From DASQFI01 sp035633215 (GTDB lineage Bacteria; Acidobacteriota; Vicinamibacteria; Vicinamibacterales; SCN-69-37): 64,000 nt of DNA. The DNA is taken from positions 186,001-250,000 of the forward strand of contig DASQFI010000039.1 in assembly GCA_035633215.1 (NCBI GenBank). The letters are read 5' to 3'. Shown here in pieces: positions 44,045-52,861 of this stretch; positions within the stretch are counted from its first letter, which is position 1; each line of letters begins with the position of its first letter. The notes beneath the pieces were generated by a model. That model was not told the DNA's origin. It did no database searches and saw nothing but the letters and a program-made list of their open reading frames with translations. Both the position numbers and the translations under genes were made by a program.

Positions 44045-44323
44045 GTGTACACAAAAGCAGCCGCCCCGGTCGATTGCTCTCGACCCGGCGGCGGCTGGGA
44101 ACGCCAATCAATCTAACGAACGCAACTTAGAACTCAGAACTTTCAACTAAGACCTGGAACTCTCGACGTGAGCCCAGATTCGTCCGAAGTTCTAAGTTCC
44201 GAGGTCTAAGTCTAAGTTTCTTCTCCCGCCCCACCCGCTTGCGCGGTGCCCCGGGGGCGCGTCGCAGTTTAGCAGGCCCAAGGCCCCGGGCCTAAGAAGG
44301 ATTTAGGCCCCCTTTGCCCTTCT
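44045..44323. other. Gene-free region with several inverted repeats
   Basis: This 279-base gap lies between ctpA and smc (both minus). It holds a hairpin AGCCGCCCCGGTCGA / TCGACCCGGCGGCGGCT near 44060-44098. Next come words of the GAACTT/AAGTTC type in both orientations at about 44118-44210 (for example CTTAGAAC and GTTCTAAG), and then a GGCCCC-rich palindrome near 44276-44315. The promoter for smc should lie at its left end, but I see no clear box. Confidence 0.45.
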
Positions 44324-45946
44324 CTACTGCGTTTTCTTCGCCATCAGCAACTGCCGCGCCTCGTCGAGGTGCCCAAGGGCCGCCTGCGCCTGCGGATCGA
44401 CCTTCACGAGGTTGCGGCGCGCCTCTTCGAAGCTGAACAGGTCCATGTCCACCTCGAAGTGGATCATCGCTTTGATGAAGGCGAGGTCGGTCTTGAAGGC
44501 GGTCTCATCGATCCGCACGCGCTGTGACGTCACATACTGCTTGAACTCCTCGACGATGGCGTCGGTGACGGGCCAGCCGGGCGCGACCTTGTGCTTGGCC
44601 GCCGATCGGGCGGCCGGACGCGTGTCGCCGTCCTTCGTGAACTTCTCGGCAAAGCCGATGAACGCGCCGCGGCTGTGCAGCAGGCGCGAGAACCGCGTGG
44701 GGTTGAAGCCTTCGAGGGACCCGGCGATGAAATGATCCGGCTCGATGCCGCCGCCGCTGTACACCTTCCGGCCGCTGTCCGTGTACTTCAGATCGGCCGG
44801 CGAATGCTCGCGCGTCGCATTCTGATCGCGCAGGCCGTACGTCAGGTACTCGTCGAAGCTGCCGTCCCACGGCCGCTGAATCATCCGGCCGCTGGGCGTG
44901 TAGTACTTCCCCGTCGTCAGCGCCAGGCCCGCGTTGTTGTGGATGCTGTAGACCGACTGCACGAGCGCCTTGCCGAACGTGGATTCGCCGACCACGATCG
45001 CGCGGTCGTGATCCTGCATGGCGCCCGACACGATCTCCGACGCGCTGGCGCTGTTGCGATTGGTGAGCACGATGAGCGGCTGCGTCGTATAGCCGCCTTC
45101 CTGAAGCGCAACGTACTCGTCTTCCGTCGTCACTCGGCCCTTCGTGAAGACGATCATCTGACCCTTCTTCAGGAAGCGGTTCGACACGGCAATTGCCTGA
45201 TCGAGCGGGCCCCCGGGGTTGTCGCGCAGATCGAGGATCAGCTTGTCCATGCCGGCGGTCTTGAGCTTGGTGAGCGCGGCGCCCACTTCCGCGTCGCTCG
45301 TCTCGGAAAAATCCTGCAACCGGATGTAGCCGACGCCCGGCGCCATCATGAACGACGTGCGGACGGTGACGATGTGGATCTCGTCACGCTCGACGGTCAG
45401 GTCGATGAGCTGATCCACGCCGGGACGCCGGATGGAAATGTCCACCGTCGTTCCCTTGGGACCCTTGACGCGATTGACGACTTCCTCGGTCTGCCGGCGC
45501 GGGTCCGGTCCCCAGGGCTTCGTCTCCTCCTTGCCGACGCGCGCGATGACGTCGTTGCGGCGGATCCCGGCGCGGTAGGCCGGCGACCCTTCGAAGAGCG
45601 ACGTCACGGTGACCTCGCCGTCAATCGAGAGGATGCTGATGCCGATGCCGTAATAGGTGCCCACCTGCCGCTCGCGCATCTGCTTGAACGATCGCGGATC
45701 GAGGAAGGCCGAATGCGGGTCGAGCGTCCGCAGCAGTCCGTCGATCGAGCCGTAGACGAGCGTCGTCTCCTCGACGGGCTCGACGTACTCGTTCTTGATC
45801 GCATCGAGCGCCGCGAGGTACATCCGGTACCGCTCGTTGGCGCGATCCTGACGCGCCGAGACCTTCGACCCGAAGACGCCGCCGGCCAGGGCCGACAGAA
45901 CCACGACGACTGCTGCCGCTGGAAGAGCTCTACGCATGGGTCTCAT
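44324..45946 (-). CDS. ctpA: C-terminal processing (S41) peptidase, CtpA-like
   Basis: This 540-residue carboxyl-terminal protease would cut envelope proteins at their C-terminal ends. It has an N-terminal signal/anchor (LPAAAVVVVLSALAGGVFG) and a PDZ domain (about 100-185: YYGIGISI, GSPAYRAGIRRNDVI). The peptidase core holds the catalytic S301 in NSASASEI and K326 in ESTFGKALVQ, at the 25-residue spacing known for the family. A long C-terminal domain (about 385-540) is probably helical. The gene starts at the base next to the tatC stop, so it is the last gene of a tatA-tatC-ctpA operon. The gene name is by family, not by proven function. Confidence 0.93.
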   Translation of the reverse strand: MRPMRRALPAAAVVVVLSALAGGVFGSKVSARQDRANERYRMYLAALDAIKNEYVEPVEETTLVYGSIDGLLRTLDPHSAFLDPRSFKQMRERQVGTYYGIGISILSIDGEVTVTSLFEGSPAYRAGIRRNDVIARVGKEETKPWGPDPRRQTEEVVNRVKGPKGTTVDISIRRPGVDQLIDLTVERDEIHIVTVRTSFMMAPGVGYIRLQDFSETSDAEVGAALTKLKTAGMDKLILDLRDNPGGPLDQAIAVSNRFLKKGQMIVFTKGRVTTEDEYVALQEGGYTTQPLIVLTNRNSASASEIVSGAMQDHDRAIVVGESTFGKALVQSVYSIHNNAGLALTTGKYYTPSGRMIQRPWDGSFDEYLTYGLRDQNATREHSPADLKYTDSGRKVYSGGGIEPDHFIAGSLEGFNPTRFSRLLHSRGAFIGFAEKFTKDGDTRPAARSAAKHKVAPGWPVTDAIVEEFKQYVTSQRVRIDETAFKTDLAFIKAMIHFEVDMDLFSFEEARRNLVKVDPQAQAALGHLDEARQLLMAKKTQ

Positions 45947-46753
45947 TCATCCTTCCGCTTCAGTCTTCCGCTTCTTGCCGAACATCCATGCCACGAGAAT
46001 GCTGACGAGATAGAGCACGAACATCGGCCCCGCGAACACCAACAAAGTCGCGATGTCCGCGCTCGGCGTCGCGACCGCGGCCACGATCACGATGATCAGA
46101 ATCGCGTATTTGATCTTCCGCCACAGGAAGCCCGCGGTGACCACGCCGAACCGCGCAAGGACGAACACGAGCACGGGCATCTGGAAGATGACGCCCAGTC
46201 CCACGATCACCTTGATGTAGAGCGAAAGCGTCAAGTCGAGCGTGGGCAGGAACTCCACGCCATTCAACTGATAGCTCGCGAAGAACCGCCACATCATCGG
46301 GAACGCGACGAGATGCGCGAACACCGCGCCACCCATGAACAGCAGGCTGGAGAAAAACACGAACGGGATCGCGATCTTTTTCTCGCGCGCGTACAGGCCG
46401 GGCGCCACGAAGAGCCAAACCTGCGAAAAAATGAACGGCGACGCGGCAATGAGCGCGGCCAGGCCGGCGATCTTCAAGCTGAACATGAAGCCGGCCATCG
46501 GCTGGCTGTAGATGAGCCGCGTCCCGACCGCGTTCTGGACGAAATACTGGACGAGAAACGCGTACATCTCGTCCCAGAACCAGAACGCCACCGCGAAACA
46601 CGCGGCCAGCGCGTAGATGGAATAGAGGATGCGCCGCCGCAGCTCGTCCAGGTGCTCGAGGAAGCTCATCCTCGAGCGATCGTCGGCGGTCTCCTCGGCT
46701 TCGCCGGCAAAGCCCTCTGGCGCGATCGAGTGTCCGGCGTTGGAGTCGGCCAT
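45947..46753 (-). CDS. tatC: Sec-independent protein translocase TatC
   Basis: TatC is the membrane receptor of the Tat pathway, which exports folded proteins with twin-arginine signals. The 268-residue protein has the conserved MSFLEHLDELRRRI (29-42), six predicted membrane segments and the family motif FSQVWLFVAPGLYAREKK. A soluble N-terminal extension (about 28 residues) precedes the core. It lies 17 bases downstream of tatA. The asparaginase at 14469-15608 is a likely substrate within this window. Confidence 0.96.
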   Translation of the reverse strand: MADSNAGHSIAPEGFAGEAEETADDRSRMSFLEHLDELRRRILYSIYALAACFAVAFWFWDEMYAFLVQYFVQNAVGTRLIYSQPMAGFMFSLKIAGLAALIAASPFIFSQVWLFVAPGLYAREKKIAIPFVFFSSLLFMGGAVFAHLVAFPMMWRFFASYQLNGVEFLPTLDLTLSLYIKVIVGLGVIFQMPVLVFVLARFGVVTAGFLWRKIKYAILIIVIVAAVATPSADIATLLVFAGPMFVLYLVSILVAWMFGKKRKTEAEG

Positions 46754-46770
46754 GGACAGCGGGACGAATG

Positions 46771-47085
46771 TTAGGAGCCTTGCTCGCCTCGGGCGAGGGC
46801 GTCAGGTGTGCCGTGGTCGCCTCGCGCGATCGTGTCGGTGGCGGTGCCCGTCCGTTCGACGGTCGAGGGCACAGGCTCGGGGGCCGCGGGGGGCGGCAGT
46901 GTAGCTTTCCGGTCCTCGAGCCGAATCTCTTCGTCGAGGGTGTTTTTCAGCTCGTTGGACGCCCGCTTGAACTCCGACAGGCTCTTGCCGAGCGACCGGC
47001 CCAGCTCGGGCAGCTTGCGCGGGCCGAACACGATGAGGGCGACGACGAGAATGATCGCCAGCTCGGGAAATCCAATGGGACCCAT
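46771..47085 (-). CDS. tatA: Twin-arginine translocase subunit TatA/TatE
   Basis: TatA forms the pore-like part of the Tat translocase. The 104-residue protein has an N-terminal membrane helix (FPELAIILVVALIVFGP), the hinge RKLPELGRSLGKSL and an amphipathic helix, then a charged, proline-rich tail of about 50 residues. The FGPRKLPELG hinge supports TatA and not TatB, although a single protein may do both jobs here. It is the first gene of the tatA-tatC-ctpA operon; TATACT (47122-47117 on the minus strand) lies about 32 bases upstream and could be its -10 box. Confidence 0.93.
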   Translation of the reverse strand: MGPIGFPELAIILVVALIVFGPRKLPELGRSLGKSLSEFKRASNELKNTLDEEIRLEDRKATLPPPAAPEPVPSTVERTGTATDTIARGDHGTPDALARGEQGS

Positions 47086-47188
47086 AACGTGCTCCTGGAA
47101 CCGCGGTTACATAGCCAGTATAGCGTGTCCTCCCCGCTCGGCCATGGGTTTGACTGCCCCGGGGACCGCCGCAACCGATTGGTCTGCG

Positions 47189-47218
47189 TTGACTTACGGA
47201 CGGATCGGGTACTACCAT
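47189..47218 (+). promoter_or_regulatory. Candidate promoter of the OmpA-like gene
   Basis: TTGACT (47189-47194) and TACCAT (47213-47218), spaced by 18 bases, resemble a sigma-70-type promoter. They lie about 100 bases upstream of the ompA-like ATG in the 231-base divergent region shared with tatA. The -10 match is only moderate. Confidence 0.4.
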
Positions 47219-47316
47219 TGCATGTTGCCCCCAGCAGAATCCCGGTCGGCCGCCAGAACGCGGGAAAGCTGTCCGACCGTCCCAAAGTTAGGCAAGACAA
47301 GGAACAGGACGACCTC

Positions 47317-49089
47317 ATGAGACGACTGTTCACAATTTCGACATTCTGTGTGGGACTGTGCGTGGCCTCGTCGGTCTGGGCCCAGACGAGCCCCCCGCCG
47401 CCGCCCCCGCCATCCATGACCCAGTCTGCGTCCACGGACGAGAACCGTCCGGTGACAACGACCATTTCGGGCGATACCGGTCTCTGGTTTGCGCCGACCG
47501 GGGAGGTGCTTCGCCACAAACAGTGGTCGGCCAGCCTGTACCGCGTCAACTACGACGACGGTCAGGGCTTCACCGATATTTCGCACTTTCCGCTCACGTT
47601 CGCAGTTGGGCTCGGCGGCCGGGCAGAGTTCTTCGGCAACTGGGTGCTCGTGACGCGCATCGATCGCGATACACGACCGCTGTTCTTCCACAGCACGTCC
47701 GGCGAAGCCGACACCGGCACCGGCGGCGGCATTGTGGTGACGCACCCGACAGTCCGGACGCAGTGGACCGGCAACGATCTTGGAGACCTCTGGCTTGGCG
47801 GCAAGCTGAGTCTGCTGCCGAACCCGGGGCCGACATCAGTCGCGGCTCGCGCGATGGTGAAGCTTCCGGTCGGCGACGACGGCGGTGGCGCGTCATCAGG
47901 CAAAGCGGACTTCATCGTCGACGGCATCGTCTCGGGACGCACCAGCGCGGTCGAGCTCGCCGGATATGGCGGCATCATCGTCCGAGGCAATCCGTCGGGC
48001 TACAACCTGACGAACGGCCTGCGGTGGGGATTCGGCGCGGGCTTTCCGCAGAAGCCCGTCCGGATAACGGCGGAGCTTTTCGGTGAACGCTACATCGACA
48101 CGCTGATCACCGCTCCCGCCGGGGTCGCCGAAGACGGATCGTTCGTGCCGACGGACACGAACATCAAGAGTCCTGTCTATTTCGCGCTGGGAGTCACGTG
48201 GCAGGCGCCGAACGGCTTCTTCATCGGCGCCGGCGCGAGCTTGAACCTCACGATGGCCGGCCGCAGCGAGGCGACCCCCGGTTGTCCGGGCGGCGTCGCA
48301 TGCACGCCGGTGTTCACTACGTTCAATGACGAGTCCGGGGACGCCGGTGGCTGGCAGTTCAGAGTCGGATACCACCCGGGCGGCCGCCGCGCGGCGCCGC
48401 CACCACCGCCGCCACCACCGCCACCGCCGCCGCCACCGCCGCTGCCGCCCGCAAACCGGCCGCCGACGGTCAAGGCCGCGTGCGATCCGTGCACGGTCGA
48501 AGTCGGCCGCACGTCCACGGTGACGGCCGACGCGCAGGATCCGGACGGCGATCCGCTGACTTACTTCTGGCAGCCGAAGGCCGGCTCAGTCACGAGCGCG
48601 ACCAGCCGCCAGACGCCATGGACAGCGCCGCAGCAGGTGGGCGTCGTCCCGGTCACCGTGACCGTCAACGACGGGCGCGGCGGCACGGCCAGCGACACGG
48701 TCAACATCACCGTCATCCGGCCGGCCGTGAAGGCTTACACGTTCGAGGATGTGCACTTCGACTTCGACCGGTACACGCTGCGCCCCGATGCGCTGAAGAT
48801 TCTCGACGAGGCCGTCACCGCGATGCAGGCCGACGCGACGTTGAACCTGACGCTCGAAGGCCATACCTGCAACATCGGCACGGCCGAGTACAACCTCGCG
48901 CTCGGCGAGCGCCGCGCGCAGGCGGTGCGCGATTACCTGACCAGCCGCGGCATCAGCGCGAGCCGGCTGACAACAGTGAGCTACGGCGAAGAGCGGCCGA
49001 AGTACGACAACTCGCGCGAGGAAACGCGCCGGTTGAACCGCCGCGCCGCGCTGACCGTTCGCCTGACGGGCGGCCAGGATCCTCAGTAA
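47317..49089 (+). CDS. OmpA-family outer membrane protein with polyproline linker and PKD-like domain
   Basis: This 590-residue protein probably links the outer membrane to peptidoglycan. It has a signal peptide (LFTISTFCVGLCVASSVWAQ), a beta-barrel-like region (about 35-350), and a run of 15 prolines in a short linker near 361-378. An Ig/PKD-like domain follows (about 380-465: VEVGRTSTVTADAQDPDGDPL), then an OmpA C-terminal domain (about 470-585: VHFDFDRYTLRPDAL, LEGHTCNIGTAEYNLALGERRA). The frame is open far upstream of ATG 47317, but that part overlaps tatA and lacks a signal. The polyproline segment should be a stiff spacer in the periplasm. Confidence 0.9.
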   Translation: MRRLFTISTFCVGLCVASSVWAQTSPPPPPPPSMTQSASTDENRPVTTTISGDTGLWFAPTGEVLRHKQWSASLYRVNYDDGQGFTDISHFPLTFAVGLGGRAEFFGNWVLVTRIDRDTRPLFFHSTSGEADTGTGGGIVVTHPTVRTQWTGNDLGDLWLGGKLSLLPNPGPTSVAARAMVKLPVGDDGGGASSGKADFIVDGIVSGRTSAVELAGYGGIIVRGNPSGYNLTNGLRWGFGAGFPQKPVRITAELFGERYIDTLITAPAGVAEDGSFVPTDTNIKSPVYFALGVTWQAPNGFFIGAGASLNLTMAGRSEATPGCPGGVACTPVFTTFNDESGDAGGWQFRVGYHPGGRRAAPPPPPPPPPPPPPPPLPPANRPPTVKAACDPCTVEVGRTSTVTADAQDPDGDPLTYFWQPKAGSVTSATSRQTPWTAPQQVGVVPVTVTVNDGRGGTASDTVNITVIRPAVKAYTFEDVHFDFDRYTLRPDALKILDEAVTAMQADATLNLTLEGHTCNIGTAEYNLALGERRAQAVRDYLTSRGISASRLTTVSYGEERPKYDNSREETRRLNRRAALTVRLTGGQDPQ

Positions 49090-49099
49090 GGGCAAAGGT

Positions 49100-49176
49100 C
49101 AAAGGGCAGAGGGCAAAGGGAACGGCAAAGGGCGGAGGGCACAGGGGATGAAGCGATTCCTGGCCTCTGCCCTTTG
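49100..49176. repeat. Inverted repeat overlapping the 5' end of the DUF192 gene
   Basis: CAAAGGGCAGAGG (49100-49112) in the leader is perfectly complementary over 13 bases to CCTCTGCCCTTTG (49164-49176) inside the coding region. More GGGCAAAGGG words lie between 49090 and 49147. The right arm therefore encodes part of the signal peptide (ASALCLL). Pairing would enclose the start codon at 49148 in the loop of the hairpin. Confidence 0.65.
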
Positions 49177-49648
49177 CCTTCTCCCGGTTGCTTTCTGCTT
49201 TCTGTCTTCTGTCTTGACGGAAGCCTCTCAGTTCGCAACTCCCCGCGCCAAAGTCACCTTCGGCGACGGCACCGTCGTCACAGCAGAGCTCGCGACGACG
49301 CCGGCCGCTCAGCAGCGCGGGCTGATGTTCCGCAAATCACTGGCTGAACGCGAAGGCATGCTGTTCGTCTTCGAGACGTCGGACTTCCGGCCGTTCTGGA
49401 TGCAGAACTGCCTGATCGCGCTCGACATCATCTGGGTGGACGAATCGTCGACGATCGTTTCAATCGGCGAGAGCGTCCCACCCTGCAAGATGGCGGGATG
49501 CGATCCGCCCTGCGCGTCCAACGATTGTCCGACCTACCCGCCCCGCGCCGGCACGAAAGCCAAATACGTCGTCGAAGTTCAGGCAGGGTTCAGCAAGGCC
49601 CACAAGCTGGCCGTCGGGCAGAAGATCAAGATCGAGGGTCTGAAGTAA
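49148..49648 (+). CDS. DUF192 protein with cysteine-rich insertion, exported
   Basis: This 166-residue protein has an N-terminal signal (LASALCLLPVAFCFLSS) and a DUF192 domain, a small beta-rich fold of unknown function. The family motifs TPAAQQRGLMFRKSL and MLFVFETSDFRPFWMQNCLIALDIIWV are clear. A cysteine-rich insertion (PPCKMAGCDPPCASNDCP), with five cysteines in 17 residues, is unusual and may bind metal or form disulphides. The first codons are part of a leader inverted repeat, and its stop codon abuts the bidirectional terminator at 49650. Confidence 0.85.
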   Translation: MKRFLASALCLLPVAFCFLSSVLTEASQFATPRAKVTFGDGTVVTAELATTPAAQQRGLMFRKSLAEREGMLFVFETSDFRPFWMQNCLIALDIIWVDESSTIVSIGESVPPCKMAGCDPPCASNDCPTYPPRAGTKAKYVVEVQAGFSKAHKLAVGQKIKIEGLK

Positions 49649-49649
49649 A

Positions 49650-49698
49650 GACCTCCGAGGTCATTTTGGCGGTGTTCTGCAAAATGACCTCGGAGGTC
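49650..49698. terminator. Perfect inverted repeat between convergent DUF192 and proS genes
   Basis: GACCTCCGAGGTCATTTT (49650-49667) and AAAATGACCTCGGAGGTC (49681-49698) are complementary over all 18 bases around a 13-base loop. The DUF192 stop ends at 49648 and the proS stop begins at 49708 on the other strand. The flanking A and T runs would give U-tracts in both directions, so this is a good two-way terminator. The GACCTCGGAGGTC core is itself palindromic and related to the element at 38941. Confidence 0.85.
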
Positions 49699-49705
49699 AT
49701 CTCTT

Positions 49706-51160
49706 TTAGTACGCTTTCGCGAACCAGGCTTTCACGCCGGACGGGCCGTTGCACTTCACGCACTGGCCGTTCTGGCGCGGCGAGCCGAGCGGGATGTTGC
49801 GCAGCGTCGCCTGCGTTTCCGCTTTGATCTCGGCCTCACATTCCGCCATGCCGCACCAGCTGGCGATGACGAATCCGGGCCGCCCTTCCATCGCGGCCTT
49901 GAACTCGTCCCAGGTGGCCACTTCCCTCGTGCGCTCGTCTCGGAACGCTTTCGCGCGTGCGAGGAGGTTGGCCTGAATCTCCTCGAGCAGCGCGGGCACG
50001 CGCGTCGACAGCTCCGCCAGCGGGATGGCGGATTTCTCCCGCGTATCCCGGCGCGCGGAAAAGACCTGCGCCTTCTCGATATCCTTCGGCCCGATTTCAA
50101 GGCGCAGCGGCACGCCGCGCAGCTCGTACTCGGCGAACTTCCAGCCGGGCGAGTTCTCCTCCGTCGCGTCCAGCTTCACCCGGACGCCGGCGGCCTCGAG
50201 GTCGTCACGAATCGCCTCGGCTTTGGGCAGGACGGTCTCTTTCCAGTTTCCGCGAGGAATCGGGACGATGACGACCTGGTACGGCGCGATGTGCGGCGGC
50301 AGCACGAGCCCGCTGTCGTCGCCATGGGTCATGATCACGGCGCCGACCAGCCGCGTCGACACGCCCCACGACGTCGTCCACACGTGATGGAGCGTCTTGT
50401 CGCGTCCCTGGAACTGGATCTCGAACGCCTTGGCGAAGTTCTGGCCGAGGTGGTGCGACGTGCCGGCCTGGAGCGCGCGGCCGTCGCCCATGAGCGCCTC
50501 GATTGAGTACGTCCGTGAGGCGCCGGCGAACTTCTCGCTGTCGCTCTTCAAACCATCGATCACCGGCATCGCGAGATCCGTTTCGGCGAGCGACTTGTAG
50601 ATCTCGAGAATCCGAAGCGTCTCCTCCTCGGCTTCCGCATCAGTTTCGTGCGCCGTGTGCCCTTCCTGCCAGAGAAACTCGGTCGTGCGCAGGAACGGAC
50701 GTGTGACTTTCTCCCATCGGACGACGTTACACCACTGGTTGATGAGGACGGGCAGATCGCGCCACGACTTCACCCACTTCGAGTACATCGTGCCGATGAT
50801 GACTTCGGACGTCGGGCGGATGACGAGCCTTTCCTCGAGCTCTTCGTCACCGCCCCGGGTGACCCAGGCCACCTGCGGCGCGAACCCCTCGACATGCTCC
50901 TTCTCGCGCATGAGCAGCGACTCGGGGATGAACAGCGGAAAGTACGCGTTCACGTGCCCGGTCTTGCGCAGCCGCGCATCGAGCAGCCGCTGGATGTGCT
51001 CCCAGATGGCGTAGCCGTACGGCCGGATGACCATGCACCCCTTGACGGGCGAATAGTCGGCCAGCTCGGCGCGACGGACGACGTCGAGGTACCAGCGGGA
51101 GAAATCCTCCGAGCGTGGCGTGATCTCGGTGACGAACGATTCCTTTTTCTGATCGGACAA
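49706..51160 (-). CDS. proS: Prolyl-tRNA synthetase, archaeal/eukaryotic-type
   Basis: This class II synthetase charges tRNA-Pro. The 484-residue protein lacks the editing insertion of the E. coli-type enzyme and carries the C-terminal zinc-binding extension of the archaeal/eukaryotic type (C in SWCGMAECE and CVKC), ending in KAWFAKAY. The active-site motifs are present: motif 1 region VKGCMVIRPYGYAIW, TSEVIIGTMYSKWVKSW, RTTEFLWQEGHTAH and TSHHLGQNFAKAF. nadB, 96 bases upstream, runs in the same direction. Confidence 0.96.
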   Translation of the reverse strand: MSDQKKESFVTEITPRSEDFSRWYLDVVRRAELADYSPVKGCMVIRPYGYAIWEHIQRLLDARLRKTGHVNAYFPLFIPESLLMREKEHVEGFAPQVAWVTRGGDEELEERLVIRPTSEVIIGTMYSKWVKSWRDLPVLINQWCNVVRWEKVTRPFLRTTEFLWQEGHTAHETDAEAEEETLRILEIYKSLAETDLAMPVIDGLKSDSEKFAGASRTYSIEALMGDGRALQAGTSHHLGQNFAKAFEIQFQGRDKTLHHVWTTSWGVSTRLVGAVIMTHGDDSGLVLPPHIAPYQVVIVPIPRGNWKETVLPKAEAIRDDLEAAGVRVKLDATEENSPGWKFAEYELRGVPLRLEIGPKDIEKAQVFSARRDTREKSAIPLAELSTRVPALLEEIQANLLARAKAFRDERTREVATWDEFKAAMEGRPGFVIASWCGMAECEAEIKAETQATLRNIPLGSPRQNGQCVKCNGPSGVKAWFAKAY

Positions 51161-51197
51161 AGGGGCCTCTACTCAGGCGGCTGGAAAACCGCCGCCT

Positions 51198-51239
51198 GAA
51201 CTTCGAACTTCAAACTTAGAACTTCGAACTTCAAACGAT
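51198..51239. repeat. Tandem 21-base repeat between nadB and proS
   Basis: Two nearly identical 21-base units start GAACTTCGAACTTCAAAC. The unit is the reverse of the GAAGTTCGAAGTTC word at 14421-14448, in another same-strand gene gap. A small hairpin AGGCGG / CCGCCT lies just to its left (51176-51197). Confidence 0.55.
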
Positions 51240-51256
51240 CAACGGTGTGATGCGCG

Positions 51257-52834
51257 CTACGACGAATCTGGCTGGCGTGCGTCGTACATCCGCCGCTTCC
51301 AGTGTAGATCGTCCCTGCCGGGAAAGTCCGACCGGGCGTGGGCGCCGCGGCTCTCCTCGCGCCGAAGCGCCGCGCGCGCCACGAGCCGCGAGACGATGAC
51401 GAGCGTGGCGAGACGCCAGGTCGCGGGCGTGCAGGATCGTCCGTTCCGCAGCTGAATCTCGAGCGACGTCCAGATCGGCTCGAGCACGCGACGCGCGTCT
51501 TCCAGGCCGCGACGATCCCGGAACACCCCCGCGCGTTTCCACATGAGGTCCCGCACGCCCGGCTCGCCGATTTCGAGATCGATCTGCGGCCCGGCGGGTG
51601 CCGGATCATGGCGAGCCCGTGTCGATGACCCAGACCAGTCGGTCGCGGTGTCGTACTGAGCCATCGCCGCGCCCGCCCGGCCGCCGAAAACGAGCCCCTC
51701 CAAGAGCGAGTTGCTGGCCAGCCGGTTCGCGCCGTGCACGCCGGTGCCGGCCGCCTCGCCCGCAGCGAAGAGTCCGGGGATCGACGTGCGTCCGTCGAGA
51801 TCGGTCGCGACGCCGCCCATGAAGTAGTGCGCAGCCGGCCCGACGGGCAGCCGATCCGTGGCGAGGTCCAACCCGGCGCGCTCGCAGAGCATCGTGATCA
51901 GCGGAAAGCGCGCGCGGACATCGGCCGCGGGCAGATGCGCGAGCGTCAGATACACGGGCGCCCCCGTCCGCTCGGCTTCGAGCACGATCGCACGGGCGAC
52001 CCGATCGCGCCCGGCCAGATCGCCCGCGGGCTCATAGCGCGCCATGAAGAACTCGCCCTGGTCGTTGACGAGCCGCGCCCCTTCACCGCGCAACGCTTCC
52101 GACAGCAGATACCGGGGCGCATCCGGCACGGCGAGCGCGGTCGGATGGAATTGGACGAACTCCAGGTCGGTCACCCGTGCACCCGCCAGGAACGCGAGGC
52201 TCACCCCGTCGCCCGTCGCTACCGACGGGTTCGTCGTTTCCCGATAGACCTGGCCCGCTCCACCGGTCGCGATGAGGATGGCGCGCGCGCGCACGTCAGT
52301 CAGCCGGCCCTCAGCGTTCAGAAACCGCACGCCCGCGGCGCGGTCGGACTCGACGATCAGCTGGACCGCAAGCGCGTGGTCGAGAACCGTCAGCCCCGCA
52401 TGTCCCTCCAGCCGCTTCGCGAGCGCGCGCGCGATCTCCCGTCCCGTCGCGTCCTTTGCATGGAGGACACGGCGAACCGAATGCGCGCCTTCGCGCGCCA
52501 GGTCCAGCGTGCCGCCGGCCGACCGATCGAACGCGGCGCCCCAGTCAATCAACTCCCGCACGTAGCGGGGACCGTCCTCGACGAGCACGCGGACGGCCCG
52601 CTCGTCGCAGAGCCCGTCGCCGGCCGCCATCGTGTCGGCCGCGTGCTGCTCCGGCGAGTCGTCAGGTCCCACCGCCGCGGCAATGCCGCCCTGCGCATAG
52701 CCCGTGCTTCCCGCGCGCGGTTCCGATTTCGTCAGCATCACCACACGTCCCGCGGACGCCAACGCAATCGCCGCGCGCAACCCGGCGATGCCGCTGCCGA
52801 TGATGACGAAGTCGGCCGAGACGGATGCAACCAC
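51257..52834 (-). CDS. nadB: L-aspartate oxidase
   Basis: NadB oxidises L-aspartate to iminoaspartate, the first step of de novo NAD synthesis, using FAD. The 525-residue protein starts with the FAD-binding fold (VIIGSGIAGLRAAIALA), contains STGYAQGGIAAAV, EFVQFHPTAL, LLSEALRGEGARLVN, the active-site region GAHSVRRVLHAKDATG, and LFAAGEAAGTGVHGANRLASNS. The short C-terminal helical domain matches NadB and not succinate dehydrogenase. The start codon is GTG. It is divergent from aroB, only 27 bases away, so the two promoters must overlap. NadA and NadC are not in the window. Confidence 0.95.
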   Translation of the reverse strand: MVASVSADFVIIGSGIAGLRAAIALASAGRVVMLTKSEPRAGSTGYAQGGIAAAVGPDDSPEQHAADTMAAGDGLCDERAVRVLVEDGPRYVRELIDWGAAFDRSAGGTLDLAREGAHSVRRVLHAKDATGREIARALAKRLEGHAGLTVLDHALAVQLIVESDRAAGVRFLNAEGRLTDVRARAILIATGGAGQVYRETTNPSVATGDGVSLAFLAGARVTDLEFVQFHPTALAVPDAPRYLLSEALRGEGARLVNDQGEFFMARYEPAGDLAGRDRVARAIVLEAERTGAPVYLTLAHLPAADVRARFPLITMLCERAGLDLATDRLPVGPAAHYFMGGVATDLDGRTSIPGLFAAGEAAGTGVHGANRLASNSLLEGLVFGGRAGAAMAQYDTATDWSGSSTRARHDPAPAGPQIDLEIGEPGVRDLMWKRAGVFRDRRGLEDARRVLEPIWTSLEIQLRNGRSCTPATWRLATLVIVSRLVARAALRREESRGAHARSDFPGRDDLHWKRRMYDARQPDSS

Positions 52835-52861
52835 GATCGGCTGCTATGCTAGCCCTTCTTG

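Noticed and set aside
41195..44116. A 973-codon open frame on the plus strand opposite smc
   Set aside because: It is antisense to a clearly coding smc gene. The translation is rich in R, A, G and L without domains, which is the usual shadow in GC-rich DNA.
46768..47316. Longer N-terminus for the OmpA-like protein reaching into tatA
   Set aside because: The extension overlaps tatA on the other strand, and the protein from ATG 47317 begins with a clean signal peptide.
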